DNA of 64,000 bases from Phylloscopus collybita (taxonomy: Eukaryota; Chordata; Aves; Passeriformes; Phylloscopidae): positions 12,530,001 to 12,594,000 of the forward strand of contig JAJNNQ010000006.1 in NCBI GenBank assembly GCA_027886175.1. Direction: 5' to 3'. The position numbers and the translations under genes are program-made. This document shows positions 12,101-22,500 of this stretch, one piece after another. Every line of letters starts with the position of its first letter. Position 1 is the stretch's first letter. A model generated the notes under the pieces. That model had not been told where the DNA came from and made no database searches. It saw only the letters and a list, made by a program, of their open reading frames with translations.

Positions 12101-15100
12101 ATGCCGTAAGGTAGACTGCATAGCAGCACAGATAGAAGAAAGAAGCTGTATTAGAGCTGGGATTTAATGGGTTTTTTTGCAAGTAAGGAATGTGGATGTG
12201 ACCTGTAAATAACTCAGCTGCTTATTTCTTGGTTGGTATAGCAGCAATGGAAATCAATAGTGTGCCTTGTCATTGACACGTGTGTTTAAGAATTTCAGCA
12301 TGGCAACCTGTTTTGGAAATGAATTATTGTGGCTACGTATACCTTTTTCAGTACAGAAATATGTCATAACGTTTGGATAGTTTATTTTTGCTTTATTTAA
12401 TGTATGAACATTGGATTTGTCACTTAGGAAACAGCCAGGTTATCAGTCAGGAGAGTGTTTGGTTATTGGGCCAACACCGTGTACCTGGATGATGCTATCC
12501 AGTCTGGGTGGATTGTTACTTTCGATCTGGTATCCCTTGGAGAAAACATAAACAAAGCTGGTATCTGAGGTCTGTTGCTGTACTGTGAATTTTGATACAG
12601 TTCACTCTGATAAGGCTGCAGTGAAGTGTTTTGCTTTTATTAAGTAGCTGTTAAGTGCCACCTCTTGCCTCGCCTGTTTTTTCCCATGAGAACTACGTCT
12701 GGATGTAAAGGATTATTTGCTACTCATACATTTCAAATCAGTACATGATTTAATATTGCTCAGAGGGATCAAACAAATATATTCATCCTAGGAAATATTA
12801 GAAATATGTGGGTAATGGCTTTCTCTTAAAAAAAATCAGCATATAGCTCTGTTTCTCCATCCGTACTGTCATTTACATTTGAGGTGCTTGTATCTCTGTT
12901 ACAGAGGGGAGTCTTTGGACAATCTTGATTCTTCAGGAATGAGGTCATGGAGGCACCACTCATGGCTGAACCAGTCTGTATCCTCTTCATCTCTATCTTC
13001 AAGTCAAGATGTTAGTCGCCCGGTGTCCACTTCCAACCGAGCCTACATGTGCACTCCTTCCTCCAGCAAAGCACCTCCTGTGGCCACCTCTGCAAGAGCC
13101 CCCTCCACATCCCAGACAGCTCCCCGGGCTCAGTCTCCCCTCTCTGCTTCCCAGTCAGGGTCCCAGACACGCAGCAGGTGAGTGGGTGCCCTTTCTCTGG
13201 GAAGGTAAAAATGTTGGGCAGCACTAAAGAACAGGCTTTGTGTATATGCTGGGCTTACAGCAGCATTCTTGCCCATAACATTGATTACAAGTACCTGAAG
13301 TTTTCTAGCTGGAGGGGACAGTGGAAGTACGGGCTGGTATTACCTACTCCAGTCACTCAGAAACTTCCCCAGGTTTGTCATCACTGCTTGACACTGGTTA
13401 AAAAAACAAAGGAACTTGAATAATCAATCTGTAGTCCCCGAGCTGTGTGTTGGTTACCAAAATGATTAGCAGAAGCCTGTTCCAGATGGCATTTCTGACA
13501 TTTATTTTCCTTGGTTTGTTTTAACAAAAGATTCCTGAAACCCACGCTTTATGACCCTCGTCTTGGTCTCTCCTCCTCACTTCCTGGCATGTGGTCAATA
13601 TCATCTTGAGGAGCACTCAGAAATGCTCATAACCCATGACCCTGGAGAATTACAGAGTAGGATGTTGATTTTAATCTCGGAGGAGAAAGCAAGAATTGCA
13701 ACATATTTTGAAACAAAAATGGAATTCAGCTGTGGTAGGGTAGATAACTCTGCTATTTTATGTACTTGAAACATTTTAAAAATACCTCGGGATAGTACTC
13801 CAGAGAATCATCCCACACAGAATTACATGTGTTATATATAACAGTGAACACTACTTCACTAGCTCTTACACTCTCAGGCACTTAGTGATAAATTGACCCC
13901 ATTTTTTTTTAAGCTAGTCTTTTACATTCTTGATGATGTAAGAAAATTCCCTTCTTAACCATATTTGCTTATCTTGTTCTCACTTCCATTTGCTAACACC
14001 TTGGTAGATCTATGGAAACTGACCTCCATATGGCTCATGTTCAAAGAGTTAACATAATATTTTATGTCCAGGACTAGCCTACTTTTATCTAACAAGGTGC
14101 AGATGGTGGGACATGGAAAGGGTGTTTGCTAAAACTTAGCCTTCTGGATAGTTCCCCTTAGCTAAGAAGGCAGGAGCACAAAACCTGTGTTCTTACACTC
14201 CAAACTTAACAGTACACTTTTTATTTGTAGAAGGTATTTTATACAATGAAATATGTGCCAAGAATGTGACAGAATTTCTTAACTTGTTCCTATGTAAATT
14301 TGATCTAAATTATAACACTTCAGCTTTTCATGGCTTTCAGATCTACTCTAAATAATATTAATTTTCAGTTTACTTTCCCCAAGCAGCCTAATAGTCCAGT
14401 TTTTACCCATGTGTTTTTTATTTTTAATCTCACAAAGTATTTGATAACTCTCCTTTGTCTTTTAAACATCTTCAAGCTGGTTTTAAGGTTTTTCATTCTA
14501 TATTTAGGTCAGTCAGTGGGAAGAAAATCTGTTCATACTGTAATAACATTCTGGGCAAAGGAGCAGCCATGATCATTGAGTCTCTTGGTCTTTGTTATCA
14601 TTTACATTGCTTTAAGGTGAGAGCTGGGAGTCACATCATGAAGGAGCAGGAACTAATCAGGAGCACGCATGGCTACTCAGTGTTATGCTCACAGGGGTTC
14701 TTACTAATCACCTGCTTTGCCTTCTACTCTTGACAGCGTGGTGCATGCATATTTCCATGAGGCAGTCCCATTTGCAGGCATTTAGCACTCAACTCTAGAA
14801 ATGTTTCTTCAATGCCAGAGCATTGAAAGTAAGACTTTGATAAGTAGGATGAGCACATTGACTGTGAGATCAAAGATTTCCTTCTTTGAATAGGTGGCAA
14901 AATATCAGAAAATGCTGAACAACTTCTCCCAGAGAAAGCAGCTCCTCTAAAAAAAAAATAATAAAATCTCAGCCTGGACCCTGGCAATTGAATCATTTAA
15001 GATGACCCATTCTTTCTAAGCTAACCTTAGCTAACCTAACCTTAGACAGTGTTTGTGTGGTGTTTTCCAAGTAAAGGCATTTTGGAAGAATTCAACATGG

Positions 15101-18100
15101 CAGGATAAAACCCAGAAAAAAACCAAAAGGTGTCTTTGGTGCTACTCAGCCCTACTCACAAACTAAGTGTACTAGCTCATGCCCAGCACTGAGACCGAGA
15201 CCTTCTTACATGATTTCCCATCAGCTTGTGGCATTTACAGAGCTGAAAGAATAAATGTTTGACTGCAAAAGACAGCAAAGTAGTCCTGTTCCCCTGCTCT
15301 CAGGCTAGATGTGGAATTAGACTATGACTTGGAGGTGCTGCTGGACCCTACTTCTTCCCTGATTTCAAGAAAGAGATTTCTGTGTCTAGTTCAGAACATT
15401 TGCCTTCTGTGCCCAGCTCAAGTGCATCACCTACAGTACTACTAGGGATTGACTCCGAGCTTTTCCTGGTCCTGCCTACCCGAGCAGGAGGGACAGGACT
15501 AATCCATAGTGATCAATTGCCATTCCCTTTTTTGCAGGACATGTATTTTGTCTGACACAATCCACCTGTAGCTCATAAACTACATAAGAAAATGCCTAAT
15601 TTCTGTCTTTCAAATTTCTGAAAATTAATGAGCTGTTGAACAGACTGCCATCCAAAAGATTCGTTACTTGGTTAAGCAGGGAAACTATCTGTCCTGTAAA
15701 TTCAGTAAGGGGAGTATTATGTTTTGGATTACATTCCTTCCAGATGTGGTCCATATCCACAGCAAGTACATGTTTAGCCACCATAGCTAAATAGTTTAAT
15801 GTTAGCGTAGCAGCCGTCAAGCCTCTTATGTGTTTGTGCAAGGAAAATTAAATCAGCCCCATCTTTCCAAATCAGAACTTGTTTCAATGATGCAAACCCA
15901 GGAAATTGGGAGTGCCTGAGTATTTGCTGCTTCAAGTGCCAAGGGACTGAGGACACCGGCAGCATGCAGTGCCGCATGGAAATCTGCAAGTAGCACACCC
16001 AGGTGTTCTGTGCCAAAATTCCTGTTGCCATCTAGAGAACAAATTTTTTTGGTGCCAAACCAGTTTTAATTTTCAGAGAAACCAAAGTTCAAATTAGATT
16101 TAATGAACTAATCTCTAAAAACCATCTGCTTTATGTTTGCTTACTTGGTGTATCTCTGCTATTCATTGTCCAGTCGTCGCCTTAAAATACTTCCTCAGGG
16201 TTGGTTGCGTTTTGATCTACTAATTGTTGTACATTTGCTTCTAGTGATTGTGGGGTTATGGTTCAGGCTTTGCTGAGCTTAATCTGAGCTGCTTTTGAAG
16301 AGAATTTTTGTTTCTTAGTATTTTGGAAGGAGTTGCTAATTATTCATGTGTGATACAGTGTGTTGCCTGTGGATGCGACCTTGGTGGATCCCGCTCTGGA
16401 GCCGAAGTCAGGATCCGAAACAACAAACTCTTCTGCAACGACTGCTATATCAGATTTAAAAGTAAGGCAATCCAACTGCAGTGTGCATGACTGTAGTTCT
16501 TCTCTGTGCTGTACAACCTCAAGTGTTTGCACAGCTGAGCCACTTGATAGCTTTCATGTTTAGCTTTCAGTTAGTGAATAGGTTCAGCAAGGTTTCATTG
16601 CCAGTTTCTGTCTTTTGTGTCCTTTTAGTCATTCTTAACTTCTAACTCACTGGTAGCTGATTTTACCAACTCGTTATTACGCAGTTTCAAGCAGACAACA
16701 TAGTGTAGTCTGCTTCCATCCTTCATAGATCTGAGAAAGTGGTGTCAAGGAGCTGTCAGGTGCTAGACAGGCTTGTCTTGATAACAGAGAAGCCTTTTTG
16801 AAAAAGTGTCTACATTTTCTTAAAAAGTAAGTTGAAATATGTATTTAATTCAGTCCTAATACACACCTGGAAAGCAATTAGTTTATCTTGTGCAGGTGGC
16901 ACAAATGCTGGTTTCTTTTTGTGATGCTATTATTATTGGAATTATAGGTCTGTAATTGGTTATTCATTTAGGTACAAGTTCAGGAGGAATTGATTTACTT
17001 ACAGATCTTAATTAAAAGGTGCAGTATAATTTTTTTCCTTCTTATGGTTTGCAGAATTCTGATTTACTGGAGCATGATATTAAGGCTTTGTATAGTGGTA
17101 TTTAGGTCTTTTTTTTCTGCTGTCATAGATGATGGTAGACAACCTCCTAATTCTGATAAGTGTCGGGAGTTTTATATGGCTCTCTTTTTATGTAGCAAAT
17201 GTGGCATTCTATAGGATGATAAAAATCAGGGAAGGGAAATAATTTCTGAATTACTTCCTGGGAAAAATATCTGTGTTTCTTTATGAGCCCAGCACATTTT
17301 TCTCACAGGGGATCAGAAGGCAGTGAAGGGAACAGGATATTCATGCTACAGTCTTTGAGCAGGAACTGGGCAGCTGCTGGCTGTGAAACCTAGCTCAGGA
17401 GAAGTGAAGCTCTGCATCTGATGCTGTTGCTGTTTGCAGGCTTGTTTTGACTTCATGAAGAGAAGTCACAGAAATGATTACGTGGTACCCGAGCTAAAAC
17501 CAGAAAGCTCAACACCTCGTGAGGGTTATAGCACCTTCACAGAGGCTAATGTTACGTGCAAGGAGGCCACTGTGATCAGTGGAAGGAGGAAGAGAATCAT
17601 TCCCTTCCATCTGGAGGTGATCCAGGGCACTGGGTCATACCATGTCTAGGTTAATGTTTGGAGAATATATCTCCTTGATGACAAGACTACACTGAAGCGA
17701 CTCTTTTCCTATTTGAAGCACCCAAATGTGTGAGAGATTCACTCTGGAGCTTGCTCACATTATTTTTGTCTCTGTCTTTTCTTTTGGGGGGAAATATTGC
17801 TGGATGAGTTGGATAAATAATTTTATTATGGATGAATTGCTATTTAGTCTCTCTTTGACGTTACAGCCAATAAAGTCTCAGCAGTGCCTTTCAGAAGCAG
17901 AGCTGATCTGTGAGGAAACGTTTTTATTCCCTTCCCTTCAGACTGCATCCACTCGGGCCAATGGGCACCTCAAAACATAATTGTATGAGATACAAGTAAA
18001 ATCAGGAGTTGTAGGTACAGAACAAAGTATTCAAATTAGTGGTTAGTAATTGAAATCAGCTATTTGAATAATACAAAAACCAGCTATGCAATTACTGCAG

Positions 18101-18798
18101 TGAAAATGTATTGTGAGCACAGCACTGGCCTGTGATGCAGATTATTGTTTTTCGCAGTTGCCATTTGACATCAACCTGGCTAATTATTTTTTGGTTTGGA
18201 ATGTGAACATGTTGGCTAAAAGGTTTGATAAACCATAAGGTTATTAATATTCACTTTACAATTTTATGTAAATTTATTTGATATTTTTGCACATTCTTTG
18301 TGTTAATTCTGTGGCTTAAACTTGGAACGTTCTAGTGAAACACTGCTGTATTGGCAGATACCTACAAAGATATGCAGAGAGGAGAAAAATATTCTTTATA
18401 TTGTTACAGTTATTTAGCAAATTTTAATTTCATTATTGAAAGGTAAATTTAGAAAACTATCACTGTCTCTGTGCTAATACTAAAAATAACTCTTAAGAAT
18501 TTGGTAAAGTGCATGTCCTCTGGAATATGACTTTGTCTGAAGTACTTGCAGTGCTCTAATTTGATTCAACTCAAATTTGTATTGCTCATTAAATTTGGAT
18601 TGCTCGATTCAGAATGTATATCTTAGTTTGTTACCATGTTCAATAAGTATTTGAAACTTTAAAATGTTTTCTGTCTATTAAAGGACTACTTTAAACTTTG
18701 AAATGTTAATTGTTGCCACAAGAATTCTTCAGTAACTAGACTTTACTTACAGTTTCCTTTTTCTCTCCCTAACAGCTGGACAACCAACCTGCATGTGA
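142..18798 (+). CDS. LMO7: LMO7, LIM domain only protein 7, C-terminal 520 residues, 13 exons (5' partial)
   Basis: Spliced coding region: 142-198, 2345-2370, 2678-2782, 4529-4621, 5986-6356, 8039-8104, 8442-8507, 10161-10213, 11773-11992, 12905-13177, 14508-14616, 16359-16461, 18776-18798. All introns begin GT and end AG, and the frame stays open across every junction to a TGA at 18796-18798. Recognised from peptides such as [53 protein letters not shown] and the terminal LIM domain. Known of the family: LMO7 links actin and cell junctions (afadin, alpha-actinin) and also acts in the nucleus with emerin. The calponin-homology and PDZ regions are encoded 5' of this window. Order seen here: coiled coil, duplicated short exons, Ser/Pro-rich tail, LIM. 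The paralogue LIMCH1 shares this architecture, but the C-terminal sequence fits LMO7 better. Confidence 0.93.
199..2344 (+). other. LMO7: LMO7 intron
   Basis: No further exon seen. Contains a 22-T run at 458-479 and a perfect 11-bp inverted repeat with a 3-base loop at 1765-1789. The open frame at 2170-2403 runs across the microexon but mostly in non-coding sequence. Confidence 0.8.
2345..2370 (+). CDS. LMO7: LMO7 microexon, 26 nt (GPEPAMPD)
   Basis: Pyrimidine-rich acceptor ending CTCCCAG and strong donor GTAAGT flank only 26 nt. It completes a Gly codon and then reads GPEPAMPD, joining FFEQG to [12 protein letters not shown]. As I recall the human protein, it has a different short stretch before the conserved PDLPVP here, so residues differ while the junction is kept. 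Skipping it would shift the frame (26 nt is not a multiple of three). Confidence 0.8.
2678..2782 (+). CDS. LMO7: LMO7 exon: [12 protein letters not shown] then start of charged coiled coil
   Basis: A 105-nt phase 0-0 exon giving 35 residues. After [16 protein letters not shown] it becomes rich in Glu, Lys, Arg and Gln ([19 protein letters not shown]), the start of the long helical segment. Acceptor GTATCAG, donor GTATAA. It is very close to mammalian LMO7 at this point. Confidence 0.92.
2783..5985 (+). other. LMO7: LMO7 introns on both sides of the 4529-4621 exon
   Basis: AT-rich intronic sequence at 2783-4528 and 4622-5985. No repeat family recognised and no additional open frame with splice-site support. 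The acceptor before 5986 has a long T-rich tract (5957-5975). Confidence 0.7.
4529..4621 (+). CDS. LMO7: LMO7 exon: coiled coil continued
   Basis: A 93-nt phase 0-0 exon, 31 residues beginning [14 protein letters not shown] and ending KESSKYFNE. The acceptor is CTAACAG and the donor GTAGGC. The heptad-like spacing and charge continue from the preceding exon. Residues closely follow the mammalian LMO7 coiled coil. Confidence 0.92.
5986..6356 (+). CDS. LMO7: LMO7 exon: Glu/Gln/Arg-rich coiled coil with internal 27-nt repeat
   Basis: The largest exon here, 371 nt. It opens with [17 protein letters not shown] and a short Ser/Pro/Ala stretch. About 75 residues of highly charged helix follow ([20 protein letters not shown] and onward), ending [11 protein letters not shown] 27-nt unit encoding EEQRRQAE plus one residue occurs twice (6265-6291 and 6292-6318), with 23 bases identical. 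Strong polypyrimidine tract before the acceptor at 5985; donor GTGTGC is weaker. If the following intron were retained, the frame would stay open only to 6444, adding about 29 codons. Overlapping open frames on the other strand (6004-6376) are low-complexity shadows. Confidence 0.9.
6357..8038 (+). other. LMO7: LMO7 intron
   Basis: AT-rich. Open frames at 6464-6748 and 7317-7568 have no recognisable content. No repeat recognised. Confidence 0.7.
8039..8104 (+). CDS. LMO7: LMO7 duplicated exon, copy A ([20 protein letters not shown])
   Basis: A 66-nt exon, phase 2-2, so it can be included or skipped without shifting the frame. Acceptor TATTTCTAG, donor GTAAGA. It encodes an Arg at the junction, then [12 protein letters not shown] followed by a copy-specific half. 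It is 50/66 identical in bases to the exon at 8442-8507. I know of no catalytic role for this stretch, which lies between the coiled coil and the linker toward the Ser/Pro-rich tail. Confidence 0.85.
8442..8507 (+). CDS. LMO7: LMO7 duplicated exon, copy B ([20 protein letters not shown])
   Basis: Same length and phase as copy A, with acceptor TTTCCAATAG and donor GTATGT. The first 12 residues are the same as copy A; the second half (EQPGQSFGD) differs and looks more like the single segment I recall in mammalian LMO7 (with ...GD-R before NKS). The two copies are separated by a 337-bp intron. Whether both are joined in one transcript or used as alternatives cannot be told from DNA. Confidence 0.85.
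8508..11772 (+). other. LMO7: LMO7 introns on both sides of the 10161-10213 exon
   Basis: AT-rich sequence with short homopolymer and GAAA runs (near 10057-10070 and 11308-11322). No exon or repeat family recognised besides 10161-10213. Confidence 0.7.
10161..10213 (+). CDS. LMO7: LMO7 exon: [17 protein letters not shown]
   Basis: A 53-nt exon with acceptor ATATCCTTAG and strong donor GTAAGT. It completes an Arg codon, reads [17 protein letters not shown] and ends in phase 1. STTEL matches the equivalent KSRSTTEL segment of mammalian LMO7. Confidence 0.88.
11773..11992 (+). CDS. LMO7: LMO7 exon: [16 protein letters not shown] segment
   Basis: A 220-nt exon with acceptor CTGCACAG and donor GTAGGA. 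After a variable [20 protein letters not shown] stretch it contains the conserved [16 protein letters not shown] helix and WIRQRSAS, then [13 protein letters not shown]. The RQRSAS motif is a plausible basophilic-kinase site (inference). The segment is nearly the same as in mammals. Confidence 0.93.
11993..14507 (+). other. LMO7: LMO7 introns on both sides of the 12905-13177 exon
   Basis: Nothing further seen at 11993-12904 or 13178-14507. Open frames at 13551-13769 and 14330-14572 lack coding character; the latter overlaps the LIM exon in a different frame. Confidence 0.7.
12905..13177 (+). CDS. LMO7: LMO7 exon: Ser/Pro-rich tail before LIM
   Basis: A 273-nt exon with acceptor CTGTTACAG and donor GTGAGT. 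It reads [10 protein letters not shown] near the start, then a low-complexity Ser/Thr/Pro/Ala region with [14 protein letters not shown] and [15 protein letters not shown] at the end. It is likely disordered. The GESLDNLD and STSNRAYM anchors match mammalian LMO7; the stretch between them diverges, as expected for disordered sequence. Overlapping open frames at 13009-13423 are shadows. Confidence 0.92.
14508..14616 (+). CDS. LMO7: LMO7 exon: LIM domain, first zinc finger
   Basis: A 109-nt exon, acceptor TATATTTAG, donor GTGAGA. It encodes [18 protein letters not shown] through CYHLHCFK and holds zinc ligands 1-4: Cys-x2-Cys, 19 residues, His-x2-Cys. It ends in phase 0 just before the fifth ligand, so the LIM domain depends on correct joining to 16359. 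Confidence 0.95.
14617..16358 (+). other. LMO7: LMO7 intron between the two LIM exons
   Basis: Minus-strand open frames at 15596-15841 and 15774-16031 overlap and could together be a decayed retrocopy, but I recognise no protein. The polypyrimidine tract before 16359 is poor. Confidence 0.6.
16359..16461 (+). CDS. LMO7: LMO7 exon: LIM domain, second zinc finger
   Basis: A 103-nt exon, acceptor GTGTGATACAG with a poor polypyrimidine tract, donor GTAAGG. It begins [10 protein letters not shown] and ends [11 protein letters not shown]. It supplies zinc ligands 5-8: Cys-x2-Cys, 21 residues, Cys-x2-Cys. With the previous exon the spacing fits the LIM consensus and all eight ligands are present. 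It ends in phase 1. Confidence 0.95.
16462..18775 (+). other. LMO7: Last LMO7 intron
   Basis: Holds the candidate alternative terminal exon at 17440. The rest is AT-rich with no repeat family recognised. Confidence 0.7.
17440..17895 (+). other. Candidate alternative terminal exon of LMO7 (unconfirmed)
   Basis: Within the last LMO7 intron, the acceptor GTTGCTGTTTGCAG at 17426-17439 precedes an open frame to TAG at 17647-17649: 69 residues starting [13 protein letters not shown] and ending QGTGSYHV. An AATAAA lies at 17869-17874. The frame is phase 0, so it could join only to an exon ending in phase 0, such as 14508-14616; that would remove the second LIM zinc finger. Joined to 16359-16461 it would stop after three codons. 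No similarity is recognised, and a 70-codon open run can occur by chance. Confidence 0.2.
18776..18798 (+). CDS. LMO7: LMO7 terminal coding exon (TGQPTCM stop)
   Basis: The acceptor TCTCCCTAACAG is followed by 23 nt completing a Thr codon and reading GQPTCM then TGA. Mammalian LMO7 ends with a very similar heptapeptide after RFK, as I recall it, which fixes this as the genuine C-terminus. The rest of the exon is 3' UTR. Confidence 0.9.
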
Positions 18799-19515
18799 AG
18801 CAAATGAAAATATGAAACCACTGTTGCAGATACAAGAAGAGGTGATTGCTGCTGATGTAGATCTATAAATATATATATTGTGTGTATGTGTGTTTTTTTT
18901 CTAAGAGTAACTCTTGCTTGTCTAGTCTTCATAGCAATACCTTGTATTCTTCATATAAGTATTTTTATTTATAAGAAAGTAATTGCAGTGAGGAAATAGC
19001 TGGGAAAAGTGCTTTCACATTTTCAGCTTCAAGTACCGAGAACACAAGAGAGAATAAGTATATTTTCAGTAATAACTTCAAAATATTTTTGAGGCTTATA
19101 ATCAAATAGTTGACTTTCCAATGGTATATGAAGAGGGTATTTTGTTTCTAAGCTCTTGAAATGAGCGTTAGAGAAATAGCTAATATAAATATATATTTGC
19201 AATTGCTGTCTTTATTTTTGACATATACTGAAAGTGAATTCTCTAGGTTAATATGAAGCTGCATTTAAATGCACACAAATGTTTTTGCTTTCTGTATGCT
19301 GGTTTCTAAAATTATGTGCTTTTTTGAAACCTAAATACAAAGAATAATCTGTTTGCTCAGTGGTGTTGGCATAATATTCTGTGGAATCCATTTAAGTGAG
19401 TTTTCCCTTCCCGTTTGGAAATGTAACTATCACTCTTTCCTCTGCAAACTGAGTGGAGAGTGGTTGTTGAATTACCATATATTTGTAAATAAAAAATCTG
19501 ATGTTGCATTTATTA
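18799..19515 (+). other. LMO7: LMO7 3' untranslated region (end inferred)
   Basis: About 0.7 kb of AT-rich sequence from the stop codon to a canonical AATAAA at 19488-19493, followed by a T/GT-rich stretch. The cleavage point near 19,510-19,520 is inferred. It contains a TATATA/TGTGTG run at 18868-18893. No long open frame. Confidence 0.6.
19488..19493 (+). terminator. AATAAA polyadenylation signal, probable LMO7 3' end
   Basis: Canonical hexamer 690 bp after the stop codon, with downstream GATGTTGCATTT and TTTTTGTCCTTTCTG as candidate GU/U-rich elements. It overlaps a TGTAAATA Pumilio-type motif at 19484-19491. It is the first canonical AATAAA I see after the stop codon. Confidence 0.6.
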
Positions 19516-22500
19516 GAAGTTTTTGTCCTTTCTGTTCAGCCTAGACATGTCTAAGGTAATGTGTGGAAATGTAAAATTGTTTGATTTTCATTTTGGGAAA
19601 GATATTTGTTCTGAGAAGATGAAGTTTTTCACCTAAATATATGCAAGAACAATAGTTCTTCCTTTCCTTTTTTTCTTTGTAGTCAATGTCAAAGTCTGTG
19701 TACAACCTTTTCGTCAAGCTCCTCATGCTCTTTCCCTTGAGCATTCAGTACCAGTGGTGAGACTATATGCCCATCCCTGAAAAACAATTGAAAGAGGTGG
19801 ATGTTCCTCAAAATTTCTCTCCTAGAAAAAAGTGCTGAAAATATTTTTGGGTTAGGGCCTGCTCCTCTTGAAAACACAGCTGGAATGTGCACTATGCCTC
19901 AGTGGTGGCTGCCAGATTGTTTTGGTTAGTGACTTCCCCAAATCATTTCATGCCTGATTAGGTACCCTTCTGTGCCCATATCCTTGGCAGCAGCGAAAAA
20001 ACATAGGCTGTGGATCAGAGGAATTTTGTGGAGCATTTTGTGGGTAAAACTGAGGAAGAGGAAGCTGGGAGGTGTAGGAGGCCTCTTGAGTGTGAGCTTG
20101 TATATGGCACCATAAAGAGCTGCAGTGAGTGCAAAGCAGCTTAAGGGGTGCTCCTGGCTCTCAGGGGATTTTGGGGTGGGCAGGGTGTGTAGGAGAGCCC
20201 ACAGATTGGGAAGAGAGATTATGGCTGTCATAGCTGGAGGCAACAAGGGAAGATCGTGCTGTTTTGGCATAGTGGGAGAACTTCACCTGTGCTCCTGTAA
20301 TTTCTCCTGCTTGTAACTGAGTGCTACTTGCTGAATTACAAAGTACCAAACACTATTTTTGCTTTTTGCTTTAAAAATTATCATAAAAATCTAAAATATC
20401 TCATCAACAAAACACAGCCTTGGTTTTTGGTATCCCATTAAAGACTGGTAAAGATCTTTAATTTGGTTTTTACTGTTGTGGTGATTAATTACATGTAGAC
20501 CACAGATGAATGAGAGCACTGGGATGTCAAGACCCTACTTGTCAAGTACAAACTGTGGAGCGATAGACACACTGCCTGGTCACGCAGCTCTCTGGAGTGC
20601 TCTCTGCTGCTTGTGGAAGAAGCTTGCTTCCATGAGAGATATTCAGAATCTGATTTAGGTACTGTGCAGGTCTGGCTTTCTGTTATGGCACATACCTTGG
20701 ACGGATATGATGTGCATGGCCCACTAGACAGTAGTTTTCAGACTTCATTTAGTGTAGACAGCATCTACAAAGATGAACCAATGAACCACTTTCTCCCTGC
20801 CCCCAAATTCCAGATACCTACAGTCTCCACTACCAGCTCTGAAATACACTGAGACAAGCTTTTTTGCTCTTTTTTTGCCTTTTTTTTTTACAAGTCAGTT
20901 TCTCAACTTCTAACCAATGAATTTGTCTTAGCCTATCCATGACTCCCCCTCTCCCAGCACTGTGCTATGCAGCAAAACTGTGAGAAAATTTAGGGATGGC
21001 AATGCTGGTTTTTGCATCTTGAGCCCAGTCATGTTTCTCTGTCCATGGGAATCATTTGGGCATGGAAATTGGCTGGTGGTGAAAAAATGGAAAGAAAGCA
21101 AATTCAGCAACCTGTGGTCTGCAGTGCTGTCTGACTCATGTCCCGCAGCCTAGAGTGGTATGCTCTGGGCCATGCTGGCTTCTCCTCAATCGTGTCAAGT
21201 ACTTCCAAGCAGGTGCCAATTTCATTTTCCCACATGTCTGCAAAAAGACTGGGTTATTTGATTAGCTTGCTTCTGCACAGATGGGTGGGATTTCAAATTT
21301 AGTGGGCCTCAAAGAGCTGAAATTGAAACTCTTCAAGAGCTGGAGCTGAGTTTCCACCTGCGTTTAAATCCTGATTTAAACAACGCTCCTTCAAATCTGC
21401 ATTTGCTAATTCACATTGGCAAATGTGAGTAACAAAAATTTCTATGTCCCCTCCTTCCCTCAGAGGGGAAGAGGCAGAGGAATGTTGTACCTCATGAATG
21501 TTGTATTTGTTTTGATCCTTGCTGAAGTATTTGGAGCATGTTGGGCTCTCAAGTTCAGCAAACCTGGTAATTGACACAAGATGGCAGTGTGGAAGTGCAC
21601 CTTGCACATTAAAAATCCCTTTCCGTGATTGTAATCTTGTATAAAAGGGGTTGTGTTTGCTAAATGTGTTTGCTAAAGTTGTGATGTAAGAGCTTTGTCT
21701 TAATCTTGGCCCTTTCTCCCCACCTGGCATCATGGAGGTGTGATGTGCAGCTGAATCTGAGATATCTTCTTGGGTTCTTTTTGGTTGGTTTTTTTTTTTT
21801 TTTTCCTATTTTATTAATTAGCTGCTGCTTAAAGCAATACAAGATAGGGATAGTGGTAAAGAGAACAATTCCTGTGGAGGAAAATGAACTAGATGATTTC
21901 TAGGGGAGGTTTTTGCTGTATTTTGTTGGATTCTTTTTTAAGGTACTGTTCAAGGAAGATGAACCAGTTGCTCTCCCTCAGTTCATCAGCTGCAGAATGC
22001 TGTTTAAGGATACAGCCCTCAAATGCACAGATCTCCAGGAGAGCTGGGACTCTGCACTGCTGCTAAACTCCAAGTACATTTAGGGCTGTGTGCTCTGTTC
22101 AATACTCCCAGGTGCAGGATGCTGCTTGGGGTGTTTTTGTCTGGGACATCTACCCAGGGCTCGTCTGGATATGGTGCAAGCCTTGGAGATACTTATGCAG
22201 CTTCCAGGGCAGGTTTTGCAGGATGCTGTGGTACTGTTGAGAGGGCAGCAGAGATTTATGAGTAAACAACTGAATGAACATCAGCTCCTTACAGCCAGTG
22301 GTGCAAAGGTGTGATTCCATGGGCTGGTGAGAACATGTGCCCTGTTTAGGTGAGGTGCTCGGCTATCTAAGCTTCACTGACATCAACAGACACGCAGACC
22401 GTGGCTCACATGTAGACATCTGCATTATTGCACACCTGTTTACTTAATGCTTATTTGGCTTAAAAAAAATAAATCCAGAATTATCTGAGAAAATTTGATT

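Noticed and set aside
13009..13423. Plus-strand frames of 72 and 124 codons overlapping the Ser/Pro-rich exon
   Set aside because: They are out of frame with the conserved LMO7 reading and run past the strong donor at 13178.
15596..16031. Overlapping minus-strand frames that looked like a decayed retrocopy
   Set aside because: No protein recognised, frames broken, no poly(A) tail or target-site duplication seen; left as intron sequence.
20613..20852. 79-codon open frame after LMO7
   Set aside because: No domain, splice sites or promoter; composition looks non-coding.
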